DNA of 56,014 nucleotides, from contig JAFGRU010000048.1 in the NCBI GenBank assembly GCA_016934985.1, forward strand, positions 1 to 56,014, given 5' to 3'. Made by a program: the position numbers and the translations under genes. Source of the stretch: Deltaproteobacteria bacterium. Lineage in GTDB: Bacteria; Desulfobacterota; Desulfuromonadia; Desulfuromonadales; JAAYDE01. The notes beneath the pieces were generated by a model. It saw only the letters and a program-made list of their open reading frames with translations. It was not told where the DNA came from and did no database searches. How positions within the stretch are numbered: the first letter of the stretch is position 1; the number at the start of each line of letters is the position of its first letter. This document shows positions 1 to 9,200 of the stretch, piece after piece.

Positions 1-3000
1 CTCGGAGCTGTCCTTTTCCTCTTTGGCGGGCGTCTCGGCGGCAGCCTTTTCCACTTCCGGCTGAGGAACGGCCAGTATGTAACTGAAGCTTTCGAGGGAG
101 GTCATTACACCGCTCTCTTCTTCCGGTTTGTCGTAACGTGCCGGAATGAAACGGGCCAGCTTTTTGAGGCTTTTATCCACCCACTCGTTGTAGATGCCGA
201 GCGCCATCAGTTCGAGATTGCTTTCATGAACCTGGATGGCTTTTTCCTCAAACGGGTAGGCCTGCTCTTCGATGGCCAGTTCGTACTCCTCAAGCTCCAC
301 GGGGTTCAACCCACGAGGTATTTTAAGATTTTTTCCAGCGGCGATGATTCCGGAGCTGTTCAAGTTGTTTTCGCGGGCAATCCTTTCGACACTGGTTTCG
401 TACTGTCTGGCAATTGCAGACAGGGTATCGCCGGGTTGTACCCGGTGGAAATCGAAGCCCAGCACAGGCCGCTCCGACTCCATGAGCGCCTTTCTGAAAT
501 GAGCGTAGATCTCGGCCAGATAGAAGGTTGCTGCGGCCGTCACCTCGCCGACCTCATAATCGATGAGGCGGCTGAATTCCCGGGTCGATTGCTTCATCAG
601 CTTCTGCTTCCTGCTCAGGTTGGTCTGGAAGGGCTTGACCAGGCGCACCTCGGTGAATTGGATATAACCAACCTCGGCCAGTTCCAGGGCCGCCCTGGCG
701 GCCAGATAACGGATTCTGTCGGTACGCTGGTCGCCCGCATTGGCATCGAGGGAGACAATCTCTTTAAGCTCTTTCAGGTATTCATTACGTTTTGGCTGTT
801 CCTTGAGAATCTCGGCAATCTTGTGGCGGGTTTCCACATGCACATCGAGCGGCTTCGGGAAATAATCGACATAGCGCCTGTAGACCTTGAGGGCGTTGAC
901 CTTGTCCTCGGCCTCCATATACAGGTCCGCAGCCACCTGGAGGGCGTCACGCCGGATTTCCGGGTCGTCCGATTCGGTCTCAATGCGCTCGTATTCCCCT
1001 GCGGCCAGGGCCAACTTGCCGTCTTCGCGGTAAACATAAGCGATCTTCGTAGTCACTTCGGGCTGTAATTCGTGCCCCGGGAAATTGGTTCGGAAAGCGA
1101 TCAGCACGGTCGCCGCCCTGTCCCACTCCTTGAGCTGGATCAAGGCCGCGGCGCCATCGTATTCGGCCGTCGCCCTGATGTCGGAGGTTGGCGCCATCAC
1201 CCCGACGCGCAGAAAATGCCTGGCCGCCGTACCGTAGTCCTCGGCAGTTCTGGCCTCTTCACCCTGTTTGTAAATGGATGCCGCAAGGTTGTTGAACAGG
1301 CCCGATCGTGATTCGTCGTTCTTGGGCAGCAGGTCGAGAACCCGCACATAGCCTGCCTCTGCGTCAGCGTAGGATTTCAATTCATAAGAGGAATGGGCGA
1401 CCACCAGCCAGGCCGAACGTTTGACATCGATATCGGCCGCTGGGAACTGATCCAGAAGCTTACGCCCGACGGCCAGGGATTGTTCGTAATCGGCCATGAC
1501 ATAAAGGTCATCCGCCGCAGCACCGAGAACGACAGCAGCCTTTTCATGCTGCGGGAAGGTATCGGCAAATTTCAGGGAGGTGCGGACTATCTCTTTCTTG
1601 ACAACCCGCTTTTCTTCCTCGGAAGCGGTCTCCAGATGCTGCCGGTAGGAGTAAACGGCTGCATAACCGGCTTTGGACGATTGTTCATGAGTTTCGTAAG
1701 CATAAGCTGTCTTTTCGTATTCCACCGCAGCAGTTGCAAAAGAGCGGTTCTCGAGCAACAGGTCGGCAAGCTGGTAGTTGATGGCAGGCGTTTCCCCTTC
1801 TTTGGGGAAAGAAGCGATAAAGTCCCTGTACCAGTGTTGTGCCTCGGCAAAATTGGCCGTTTTCTCTTTAGTCATTTTGGGATTCTGGTAAAGAGCGTGA
1901 TAATGATGGGCCAGGTCCGTCAGGTTGGTTTTCAAAAAAGCGATAACCTCGGGCCGCTCAGACGGCTCGAAATACTTCCAGTATTCGGCTTTGAGACCAT
2001 AGTTCACGGCAAACAATTTTTTCGATTCGATCACCAGGGTTGGGAAGCCGCCGGCCGTATTGATCTCGACAATACGCATATGGAACAACGGCGATTTCCT
2101 GTGGAAATGATTCCGGCTTATGAAAGCCTCGTAGGTCTCAACGGCATCTGCGTAGCGACGCTTGGTGTAATAATATTCACCGAGGTTTTCGTAGAGCTTG
2201 TCCTCGTAATCGCGGTGACCATAGCTGGTGAAATACTCAACCACCGACTCGGCGCCGCCCAGATAGGAAAAGCCTAAACTGATGACGCGGAAGGTGTCGT
2301 CAATACGTTTGCTTTCGATTTCGTCTTCGGTCTGTTCAAAGTCATAGCCCGTCGACACCTTGTAATCGAGAAGAGCGATAAACTTGTGCTGGGCCTCCTC
2401 GTAAAGCTCCTGTTTGTAGAAGGTCCAGCCCATCTTGTAGAGGGCCAGTTGGTAATAGGAGGAAGAGACCCCTATATCGACGATACTTTTGTAGGCTTCT
2501 TCGGCATCAAGAAACTTGCGATGGGTAAAGAAATATTCGGCGCGCCGGAACTGCACCTCGTCCATATAACGGGAATCCGGGTACTCACGTACCAGGCGGT
2601 CCATGACAACCATAGCCTCATCAATGCGGCCCAGTTCTTCATAGGCGCGGGACATCTGGTAGAGAACCTGGTCGTTGCGCTCATACAGGGGGTATTGGTC
2701 GAGCAGCTTCTGATAAAGGACAATGGCTTCGCGAGGACCGGCCCTCTCCAAATCATCGCCCCCCTGAATAACGTCTGCCGGTGGTTGCGGTGTGGCAGGC
2801 AGCGCCAGGTTGGAGGCGGCCCGCTTTTCGAAACCAGCCTCGGACTCCTGCTCAACGGGGGGTAGTGCCTGCGTTTGCGGCAACGGCAGACTCTTGCGCT
2901 CGGCAGGTTCCGGAGCCGTCAATGCCGCGGTAGTTTTCACCGCCGGCACGCCGTCGCCGACATAGCCGTATTCCTTTTCCACCTTGAGATCCGCCAGACG

Positions 3001-3213
3001 GCGAATGGCCTCAGGCGCCATGGCCGAACTTGGCGTTTCAGCCAGAAAGCGCTCATAACTCTGCATGGCCTTTTCCAGGCCGCCGGTGATCTTTTCTTCT
3101 TTGATATCGATACTCTGACGGCGCAACTGGGCAATAGTCCCCTGCCTGCCGATTCCGGAACAGGCGGCAAGAAGCAGCGGCAACACCAGGACGAGACAGC
3201 AGAATAGCCTCAT
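1..3213 (-). CDS. TPR/LysM outer-membrane-type lipoprotein (C-terminus beyond window)
   Basis: I translated this frame directly. It is open for 1071 codons from the ATG at 3213 to the left edge, so the C-terminus is missing. The N-terminus has a short basic segment, a hydrophobic stretch and a lipobox (LLAAC), predicting a lipid-anchored envelope protein. Most of the chain is TPR-like helical repeats, for example the segment containing YQKLLDQYPLYERNDQVLYQ. A LysM peptidoglycan-binding module (VQPGDTLSAIARQYE...) lies at about residues 912-965. The start ATG overlaps the TGA of the preceding TPR gene (ATGA), which suggests translational coupling. TPR lipoproteins usually scaffold envelope complexes, and LysM would tie this one to the cell wall. 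I infer that it is the periplasmic scaffold of the riboswitch-headed surface operon. Its exact role is not known. Confidence 0.85.
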   Translation of the reverse strand, partial: MRLFCCLVLVLPLLLAACSGIGRQGTIAQLRRQSIDIKEEKITGGLEKAMQSYERFLAETPSSAMAPEAIRRLADLKVEKEYGYVGDGVPAVKTTAALTAPEPAERKSLPLPQTQALPPVEQESEAGFEKRAASNLALPATPQPPADVIQGGDDLERAGPREAIVLYQKLLDQYPLYERNDQVLYQMSRAYEELGRIDEAMVVMDRLVREYPDSRYMDEVQFRRAEYFFTHRKFLDAEEAYKSIVDIGVSSSYYQLALYKMGWTFYKQELYEEAQHKFIALLDYKVSTGYDFEQTEDEIESKRIDDTFRVISLGFSYLGGAESVVEYFTSYGHRDYEDKLYENLGEYYYTKRRYADAVETYEAFISRNHFHRKSPLFHMRIVEINTAGGFPTLVIESKKLFAVNYGLKAEYWKYFEPSERPEVIAFLKTNLTDLAHHYHALYQNPKMTKEKTANFAEAQHWYRDFIASFPKEGETPAINYQLADLLLENRSFATAAVEYEKTAYAYETHEQSSKAGYAAVYSYRQHLETASEEEKRVVKKEIVRTSLKFADTFPQHEKAAVVLGAAADDLYVMADYEQSLAVGRKLLDQFPAADIDVKRSAWLVVAHSSYELKSYADAEAGYVRVLDLLPKNDESRSGLFNNLAASIYKQGEEARTAEDYGTAARHFLRVGVMAPTSDIRATAEYDGAAALIQLKEWDRAATVLIAFRTNFPGHELQPEVTTKIAYVYREDGKLALAAGEYERIETESDDPEIRRDALQVAADLYMEAEDKVNALKVYRRYVDYFPKPLDVHVETRHKIAEILKEQPKRNEYLKELKEIVSLDANAGDQRTDRIRYLAARAALELAEVGYIQFTEVRLVKPFQTNLSRKQKLMKQSTREFSRLIDYEVGEVTAAATFYLAEIYAHFRKALMESERPVLGFDFHRVQPGDTLSAIARQYETSVERIARENNLNSSGIIAAGKNLKIPRGLNPVELEEYELAIEEQAYPFEEKAIQVHESNLELMALGIYNEWVDKSLKKLARFIPARYDKPEEESGVMTSLESFSYILAVPQPEVEKAAAETPAKEEKDSSE

Positions 3214-5504
3214 GACTTCACCTCTTCCTTTTCCGCTGCCGGCAATTGTTCAGGTATCCCGTTCGGTTTCTGTTCCATAGGCGCCTGGCCTGATGATTCC
3301 CGAGCCCGGTCCTCCTTGTTGACCTCCTGCCGGCTTTTCTCAGGTTCTGCCGACGTGTTCCCGCTTTCAACCTGTGGCTGGGCTTCTTCCGGAACCTGAC
3401 CCTGCTCCTTGATTTTCTCCCGGGGTTTCAGCTCCTGTAAAAGTTCCTCACCCCTCATCTGCGGCTGGGCAGCTCCCGGACTCTGGCTCTGCTCTTTGCC
3501 GGCTTCCGGCTGTTTCAGTTCCTGTTGTTGGTCCTGGCCAACGACCTGGGGCTTGATTTCGTTTAGGGTCTGGTCTTGTTTCTTTGTCTCTTCCTGCTGC
3601 TTCAACTCTTCCTGCTGCTGCTTGACCTCGTCCTCCGCCTGAGCCCTGGTGGCACGGTCATAGCTGTCGGCAATGGCAAAGCGGGCTTTAACCAGAAACT
3701 CCTCGAGCCGTTCCCGCCGTTCAGTCAGTTCAGTGACCGCCATTACTTCAAGTAAATGGCCCTGCCGGGCCATCAGGATCCCGACCTCCCTTTCGGCCTC
3801 GGCGATGTGGATGCGCTGCCTCCTGATCGGGTCATCGTAGCCCTCATAACTCTGGGTAGCGGCCTGGCGGACACGCACGAAAGAATGGTACTGCTGCTGC
3901 AGCTTTTCAATGTATTGATTCAACTCATACAGGTGCTTAAAGGCTTCCGTCAGGCGCCGGTCATAGTCGGTGCGGATCTGCCATTCGATCACGCCTCTCA
4001 AACGTTTAATGCGGCTGGTGAGGTCGGCAGGTACGTCACTCCTGGAAGCCAGCTTCGCTTCCAGGCGGGAAATGCGCTCAAGGTGGACCCGCTCCGGCGC
4101 CGTTGCCAGATAGTCGGGACGAGGAACCGTCAACATGGCGTGGAGACGTTTTTCGATGCGATCCCGTTGTTCCAGGCGCAGCTTCATCTGCGAATCAAGC
4201 TGGCGGAATTGATGGTCTATTCGGGGCAGAAGCGGCTCGTAATAGGTCCGGCGAAGCGCCACCAGCTCTTCGAAAGCATTCAGATCCCCCTTCCAGTTGC
4301 CGAGTTTTTTGCGCAACTGTTCCAGATCGAGATAATTTTTCAGCGACTCCTGAAAATCGTGGGACGCCATCAACTCAAGCAGGTAATAGGTTTCAGGAGT
4401 CTCAGGCAACTCACGCAGCTTGACCACCCAGTTGGCGTCCTGCTTCAGCTCCTCCCTTGCCAGGGCGGCAACAAATCTGCCCTCGCGGATACTTTTGATG
4501 GAAGCACCGAGTTTGTCGATTTCTGTCCCGAAAGCGTCGAGAGCCCGCCCGTAGAGGACAGCCGCCTTGCTGTAAACACCGAGTTTCCCATAGGCATAAG
4601 GAAGCGCCAGCATGCCCTCCTGAACGGCCAGGTTGGTCACCTCGCGTTCCACCAGGATAGTCCACGGCACCAGAGCCCGCTCGTAACGCTCGGCCGAGAC
4701 GTCAGCCCACCCGGAACCGAGGAGGGCCCGGTTGGAGAACGGTCCTTCGAGGCGGACCCGGTCGAAAACCTCTTTGGCGCCGTCGAAATCTTCCACCCCG
4801 AGAAACCTGTCGCCAAGAACGAGGTTGGCTTTATCCCTGATGGCCGAGGTCAGGTTGGTATCGCCCGTGACGCGACCGGCCTGGTCGAGGTAGCTGCGCC
4901 CTTCCGTCACTTTGCCCACCCGCAAAAGGGCAATACCCAGGTTGTAGCTGGAAAATCCTTTCAGGCTTTTGGCACTCTGCAGCTCTTTCAAAACGTTGAT
5001 AGCCTCGTCAAAACGGCCATTGACCATATAAACCTGAGACCTCAGAAACGGCAGGTCATCTTCCAGGCTTTCGGGAATCCTGCCCTGGATACGGTCAAGG
5101 GCATGCTGAGCATTGACCGGCTGGTCTTTCTGAAAGTAGATCCGCGCCAGGCGGTAAATGGCTTCGTTGCGCACCTCTTCCTCAACATTGCCGTTGATGA
5201 CCGCTTTGATGGCACGACCGGCCCGTTGATGCATGCGGTAGGCAAGCTCGAAATCACCAACGGCGAATTCGGCCAGGCCAATGTGGTGAAACAGCGAATC
5301 GAGCTGCGGCTGATCGAGGCCATAATGTTGCACCAGCTCCGTATCGAGCCTCGCAATGGCCTCGAACCACTCTTCCTGAAAAGCGTAAAAAAGGGTTTCT
5401 CCAAGGTAGAGATCCTTCAGCTCTTCCGGTGCCGTGGTGCTGACAGCCATGGCGGGAGAGGCCAGAAATATAAAACTGCAGAGAATGACAAACAGCCGGT
5501 ACAT
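3210..5504 (-). CDS. Exported TPR and coiled-coil protein with Gln/Glu/Lys-rich tail
   Basis: This 764-residue protein has a clear signal peptide (MYRLFVILCSFIFLASPAMA), so it is predicted to be periplasmic. Residues about 40-380 are TPR-like helix pairs (GLAEFAVGDFELAYRMHQRA, AIYRLARIYF, SSYNLGIALLRVGKVTEG). Residues about 430-610 are rich in charged heptad-like sequence and probably form a coiled coil. The last 150 residues are low-complexity Gln/Glu/Lys/Pro (QQQEELKQQEETKKQ), an extended spacer or binding tail. It begins 3 bp after the upstream gene stops and its own stop overlaps the next start, so it is in a tight operon with the small exported protein and the TPR/LysM lipoprotein. I recognise no enzyme motif. 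A scaffold role in an envelope machine is inferred from architecture and context. Confidence 0.85.
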   Translation of the reverse strand: MYRLFVILCSFIFLASPAMAVSTTAPEELKDLYLGETLFYAFQEEWFEAIARLDTELVQHYGLDQPQLDSLFHHIGLAEFAVGDFELAYRMHQRAGRAIKAVINGNVEEEVRNEAIYRLARIYFQKDQPVNAQHALDRIQGRIPESLEDDLPFLRSQVYMVNGRFDEAINVLKELQSAKSLKGFSSYNLGIALLRVGKVTEGRSYLDQAGRVTGDTNLTSAIRDKANLVLGDRFLGVEDFDGAKEVFDRVRLEGPFSNRALLGSGWADVSAERYERALVPWTILVEREVTNLAVQEGMLALPYAYGKLGVYSKAAVLYGRALDAFGTEIDKLGASIKSIREGRFVAALAREELKQDANWVVKLRELPETPETYYLLELMASHDFQESLKNYLDLEQLRKKLGNWKGDLNAFEELVALRRTYYEPLLPRIDHQFRQLDSQMKLRLEQRDRIEKRLHAMLTVPRPDYLATAPERVHLERISRLEAKLASRSDVPADLTSRIKRLRGVIEWQIRTDYDRRLTEAFKHLYELNQYIEKLQQQYHSFVRVRQAATQSYEGYDDPIRRQRIHIAEAEREVGILMARQGHLLEVMAVTELTERRERLEEFLVKARFAIADSYDRATRAQAEDEVKQQQEELKQQEETKKQDQTLNEIKPQVVGQDQQQELKQPEAGKEQSQSPGAAQPQMRGEELLQELKPREKIKEQGQVPEEAQPQVESGNTSAEPEKSRQEVNKEDRARESSGQAPMEQKPNGIPEQLPAAEKEEVKS

Positions 5505-5507
5505 GTT

Positions 5508-6023
5508 CTACCTGTCGTTCAGGGTGATTTCGTCTTGAGCCAGTCTGATTTCCACAAAAGCAGGGCGGACTTTCTTCTGGACCTTGAAATTTTCCGATCG
5601 TTCGATATCGCTTCCGCCGTTGGTTTTTCCTTTGAAAGAGACCTGGATATCATGGGTTCCGGTTTTGACGTTGCCGGTGTAAACCCGCTGAACCCCGCCC
5701 TTCTGCAAAGCTTCCAACTCCTTGAAGGTGTAAAGATGATAGGCGACGGGTTTTCCATCCACCTGGATCTCCACCGAATCAAGTCTGAACTTTCCGCCCT
5801 CGGCCAATGCCATGAATACGGCGATCTCGCTGTTGGAAGGATAGAGGAGCCTCTCTTCCAGCTGATTCAACTCCGTGGCAATGCCAAGGACATCGCCCTT
5901 GATCTCCTGAATCTGCTCATCCAGGCCCTTGAGCTGTTCCCTGGTTATGTCCTGCCCGAAAACAACGGCGCTGCAGAGGCAGAGGAGAACCATGGAAACC
6001 ATTATTGTGAGCATTTTTTTCAT
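5508..6023 (-). CDS. Small exported protein of unknown function
   Basis: This is a 171-residue protein with a signal peptide (about residues 1-23, ending AVVFG). A short predicted coiled coil follows (about 27-60, LKGLDEQIQEIKGDVLG...), then a compact beta-rich domain whose sequence suggests an immunoglobulin-like or PEGA-like fold (VDGKPVAYHLYTF, GTHDIQVSFKGKT). I recognise no catalytic motif. It lies 3 bp upstream of the TPR gene and 203 bp downstream of the OmpA/barrel gene, and that gap contains an interspersed repeat. Conserved placement between an outer-membrane protein and a TPR scaffold would fit an accessory or adaptor subunit, which is inference. Confidence 0.75.
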   Translation of the reverse strand: MKKMLTIMVSMVLLCLCSAVVFGQDITREQLKGLDEQIQEIKGDVLGIATELNQLEERLLYPSNSEIAVFMALAEGGKFRLDSVEIQVDGKPVAYHLYTFKELEALQKGGVQRVYTGNVKTGTHDIQVSFKGKTNGGSDIERSENFKVQKKVRPAFVEIRLAQDEITLNDR

Positions 6024-6080
6024 GTCGTTAACCGTCCATTCCTTTATGTCAAAGCTTTAAAAATTTTAATTTTCCGTTCC

Positions 6081-6191
6081 AATGGACTCGTGCTACCCAT
6101 GGAAAGGGCCTCTGCCGCCCGGATGGCGGCAGCTAAGCGCCCATGGATGGGTTTATGCGGCCCTTGGAATGGGTGGCACGAGGCCATTCCC
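6081..6191. repeat. Interspersed palindromic repeat, copy A (most complete)
   Basis: The two ends form a long imperfect inverted repeat: the left arm contains CTCGTGCTACCCATGGAAAG and the right arm read backwards contains CTCGTGCCACCCATTCCAAG. Between them is a perfect 8-bp hairpin (CTGCCGCC ... GGCGGCAG) and a smaller CCCAT/ATGGG hairpin. Related half-copies occur at 31790-31840 and 54340-54395, so this is a dispersed family and not a gene-specific terminator. It lies between the barrel gene and the small exported gene of the surface operon. Confidence 0.7.
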
Positions 6192-6226
6192 TTTTGAAAA
6201 ACTGCAAAACATCTTTTTCCCCCACC

Positions 6227-9200
6227 CTACATCTTGCCAACGATATTGATAAACAAGCCCTGGTGACGATAATCCTGCTGGGTCAGATCGTCGGAAAAAT
6301 CACAGAAGTTGTAGCCGACCCCCACTTTGAAATGATTTCCCAGATGCCGGTACAGGGCCACCAGCGCCCCGCTGCGACGGTCCTGGGCATCGGGCAGGTC
6401 GAGCTGCCGCACTTCCATGAGGGCATCCCATTTGTGGAGGAAATGCCAGTCGGCCCGCAGCACGACGAGATGGGCACGACTGGCGTAATATTCGGGGTTG
6501 TCGCTGTCCAGGGCCACCTGGCCATGGCGATAGGCATATTTCCCTCCCACCGTCCAGCGTTGAGTGAGATCGTACATTATGTCGACCGAACCGATGTGGC
6601 TGCGCTGGATAACGTTCGAACTGCTGCTGGAAATTGAGTCGTCACTCGCCGGCAGATTATTGAAATAGGTGTACTTGAAAAGCGCGTTGAGGCGATCGTT
6701 ATTGACCGGGCGATAGGCGCCTCCGAGAACCGCTTTGGTATAGTCGCTGTTATAACTTGAGCCCAGCGAACTCTCGCTCACCGAATAATTGAATTTGCCG
6801 AGAAAACGCCAGTCGGGAGAGACCTTATAGGAGAAGCTGTTCTTGAACAGCCAGGCAGTCCGTTTGGACCAGCTGCCGTCGTCCTCGTCCTCGGTGTTGT
6901 CGACCCGATACTCCAGGGCACTGGAAATCTTGAATTTTTCAAGGCTGTAGACAGCGCTGACGCTTGCCGCCCGGCGTTCGATTTCGGCCGCCGTGTCGGG
7001 ATCCTTGAGGGTGCCGTAGTCAAGATTGGCCCCGAAATTCAGATGGTTGGCGGTCTTGAAGTCGACGCCGGCACTATGCACCAGCCCGGTGGGGACATCG
7101 CCGTGTTCGTACTGCTCCTCAAAGTAGATGCTGGTCCTCTCCGAATACCGGGTGCGGAAACCTGAGGTCATGGTGCCCTCCCGGGTCAGCAGGCCGTCGT
7201 CATCCTTTTCACTGTCCAGGCTGTACTTGAGGTACATGGTGGTTCTGTCGGAATAAAGATATTCGCTGCCCAGACTGGCGCCCATGCCCAGATCGCCGCT
7301 GGAAAGTTCCCCGAGCAGATTGAGGCGGTCGTTGAAACGCCAGCTTCCGCCTGCGCCGATGCGATTGTTGTTATCGCGGTTACCGGTTGCCTGAACAGTC
7401 TGCTGAAGAAAACTGTAGGCCGTCCAGCGGGCGTGAGAGTCATAGGCCAGCCGCACTACCGCGTCGGTGCGGTCGCCCTCTTCCTGGGTCGCGGCCACGG
7501 TTTCCGAGTTGTCCTGGCGGCTCTCGTGGCGCAGCCCGGGACTCAGGGTCCAGTTGTCGGCGAAGCGATAGTTGAGATTCAATTCAGCGGACGACTTGTC
7601 GAGCCCTTCGGGTTTTTTCTGTGCATCCACTTTCATGAGAACATTAAGATGATCGCTTATGGGCAGGTCAATGGTTCCGCCGAACTGGGTAATTTCGTCT
7701 TCCGTCGACAGACCGGGTGAAGAATAGCCCGCTTCAAGATCCTGCAGATAGAAAGTGATGCGGCCGCGCCCTTTCTTCCAGATATCGCTGAGACCAAGGC
7801 TACCCTCGACACGATAGGACGAAGCCGCCACATCCTCATCGCTGGTATCTTCATCCGGAGAGCTGAAACTGTAGCCGCCGTCATTCGATGTCGAGGAAAA
7901 CACCCCCGGGCCTTCGCTATGGCCGCCTTCCAGCCGCAGCCACGTGGAGGAGGATTTGCGCAAAGTCAGATCGAGGCCGCCGAGGGTGCTCTCAACACCG
8001 TCTTCCTCATCGCGGTAGGCGGTAGCCCCCATCTTGATGTAATCATTGAGCCAGTAATGGGCACGGCCCCCGGTAATCAGCGTATCCGGGTCATCGACAC
8101 CCGGTGTGTACTCGTAATTCACCACCAGATAGACAGGATTGCCGCTCAGGGAGCTGGTGGAAACCAGCAGGTCGTCGCTGGCGGTGGAGGGCAGAACCTC
8201 CGAGAGAAGGATACGCCCCTGAATGTAGTCGATGTCGTAATCACTGCCGGCGGTCAGGGTTTCCCGCGCCAGAACCAGGCCGGAGTCTTTGTCCCGCACC
8301 TCGATACGAAGCGTTTCCGAACCTTCCAGAACATCCTTCCGGCTCAGGTAGTAGAGAGAGCCTCCCGTGCCGCGTAACACATCAGTGCCCGAAACCGTGC
8401 CCGGATCGGCCCCGAATCCGTCTACAACATAGCGCGGCTGGCCGAAACTGGTGGTTTCGAGGGGCTGGTAATGCAGTTTGGCGCCATAGAGCTGGCGATC
8501 GATACGGGCCAGATCGGTATCGCTGTAGTTGAGCATGTAGTTACCCCAGAGCCCGTAGGTCTCATTCTTTTTCGCCTTGACATAGAACTTGCCATCCGTC
8601 GGGGCATCCTCGACCATGGTGCCGTCGTCACCGAAAGTTGGATAGTGGTAATCAGGATCGATGCGCTGTAACTGCGCTTCCGTGGATTTTTCGATGAAAT
8701 TGGAGAAAATCTCTTCCACGGTCCCCTCGCGGGTATCGGCACTTCCGGTGACGGTCCAGCCGTTTTTAAATTTGCCATTGGTATAAAAGGCCAGACGCCC
8801 CTGAAGACTGAAATCCTCACTGTAACGGGGATTGTCCGGCTGTAACAGACTGGCCGGACCGTTGGTCTGGTTGCCGGACAGGGTCAGATCAGCCATGCCG
8901 ACAGTGAACCAGTCGCTCTTTTTGAGTTCCAGATCGCGCAGGAACAGTTCGCCGTTGCCGAACTCGTCGAGAACGGCAACCTCCACGGTATGGACGCCCT
9001 CCGGCAGAATCTCCTCGGCCACGAAGCGCCCCCGGGTATCCACGGGAACGGCATAACCGGCCATCCACACCCCATGACCTGCGGGAATGGACGAACCCTG
9101 GGCCTGCACCGCGCCGCCGCTCAAGGGAATATTACTCAAGGAAATTCTGTTTTCGCCGTATCCGGCCAACAGCTTCTGATCGACATCATGCCCGGCCGTC

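Noticed and set aside
226-3207. Long plus-strand open frames opposite the TPR/LysM lipoprotein
   Set aside because: They are antisense to a continuous 1071-codon minus-strand frame with a signal sequence and recognisable TPR and LysM motifs. They show no domains of their own.
3756-6197. 813-codon plus-strand open frame
   Set aside because: It is antisense to the TPR and small exported genes, its translation has no recognisable motif, and it crosses a repeat. It is a by-product of high GC content.
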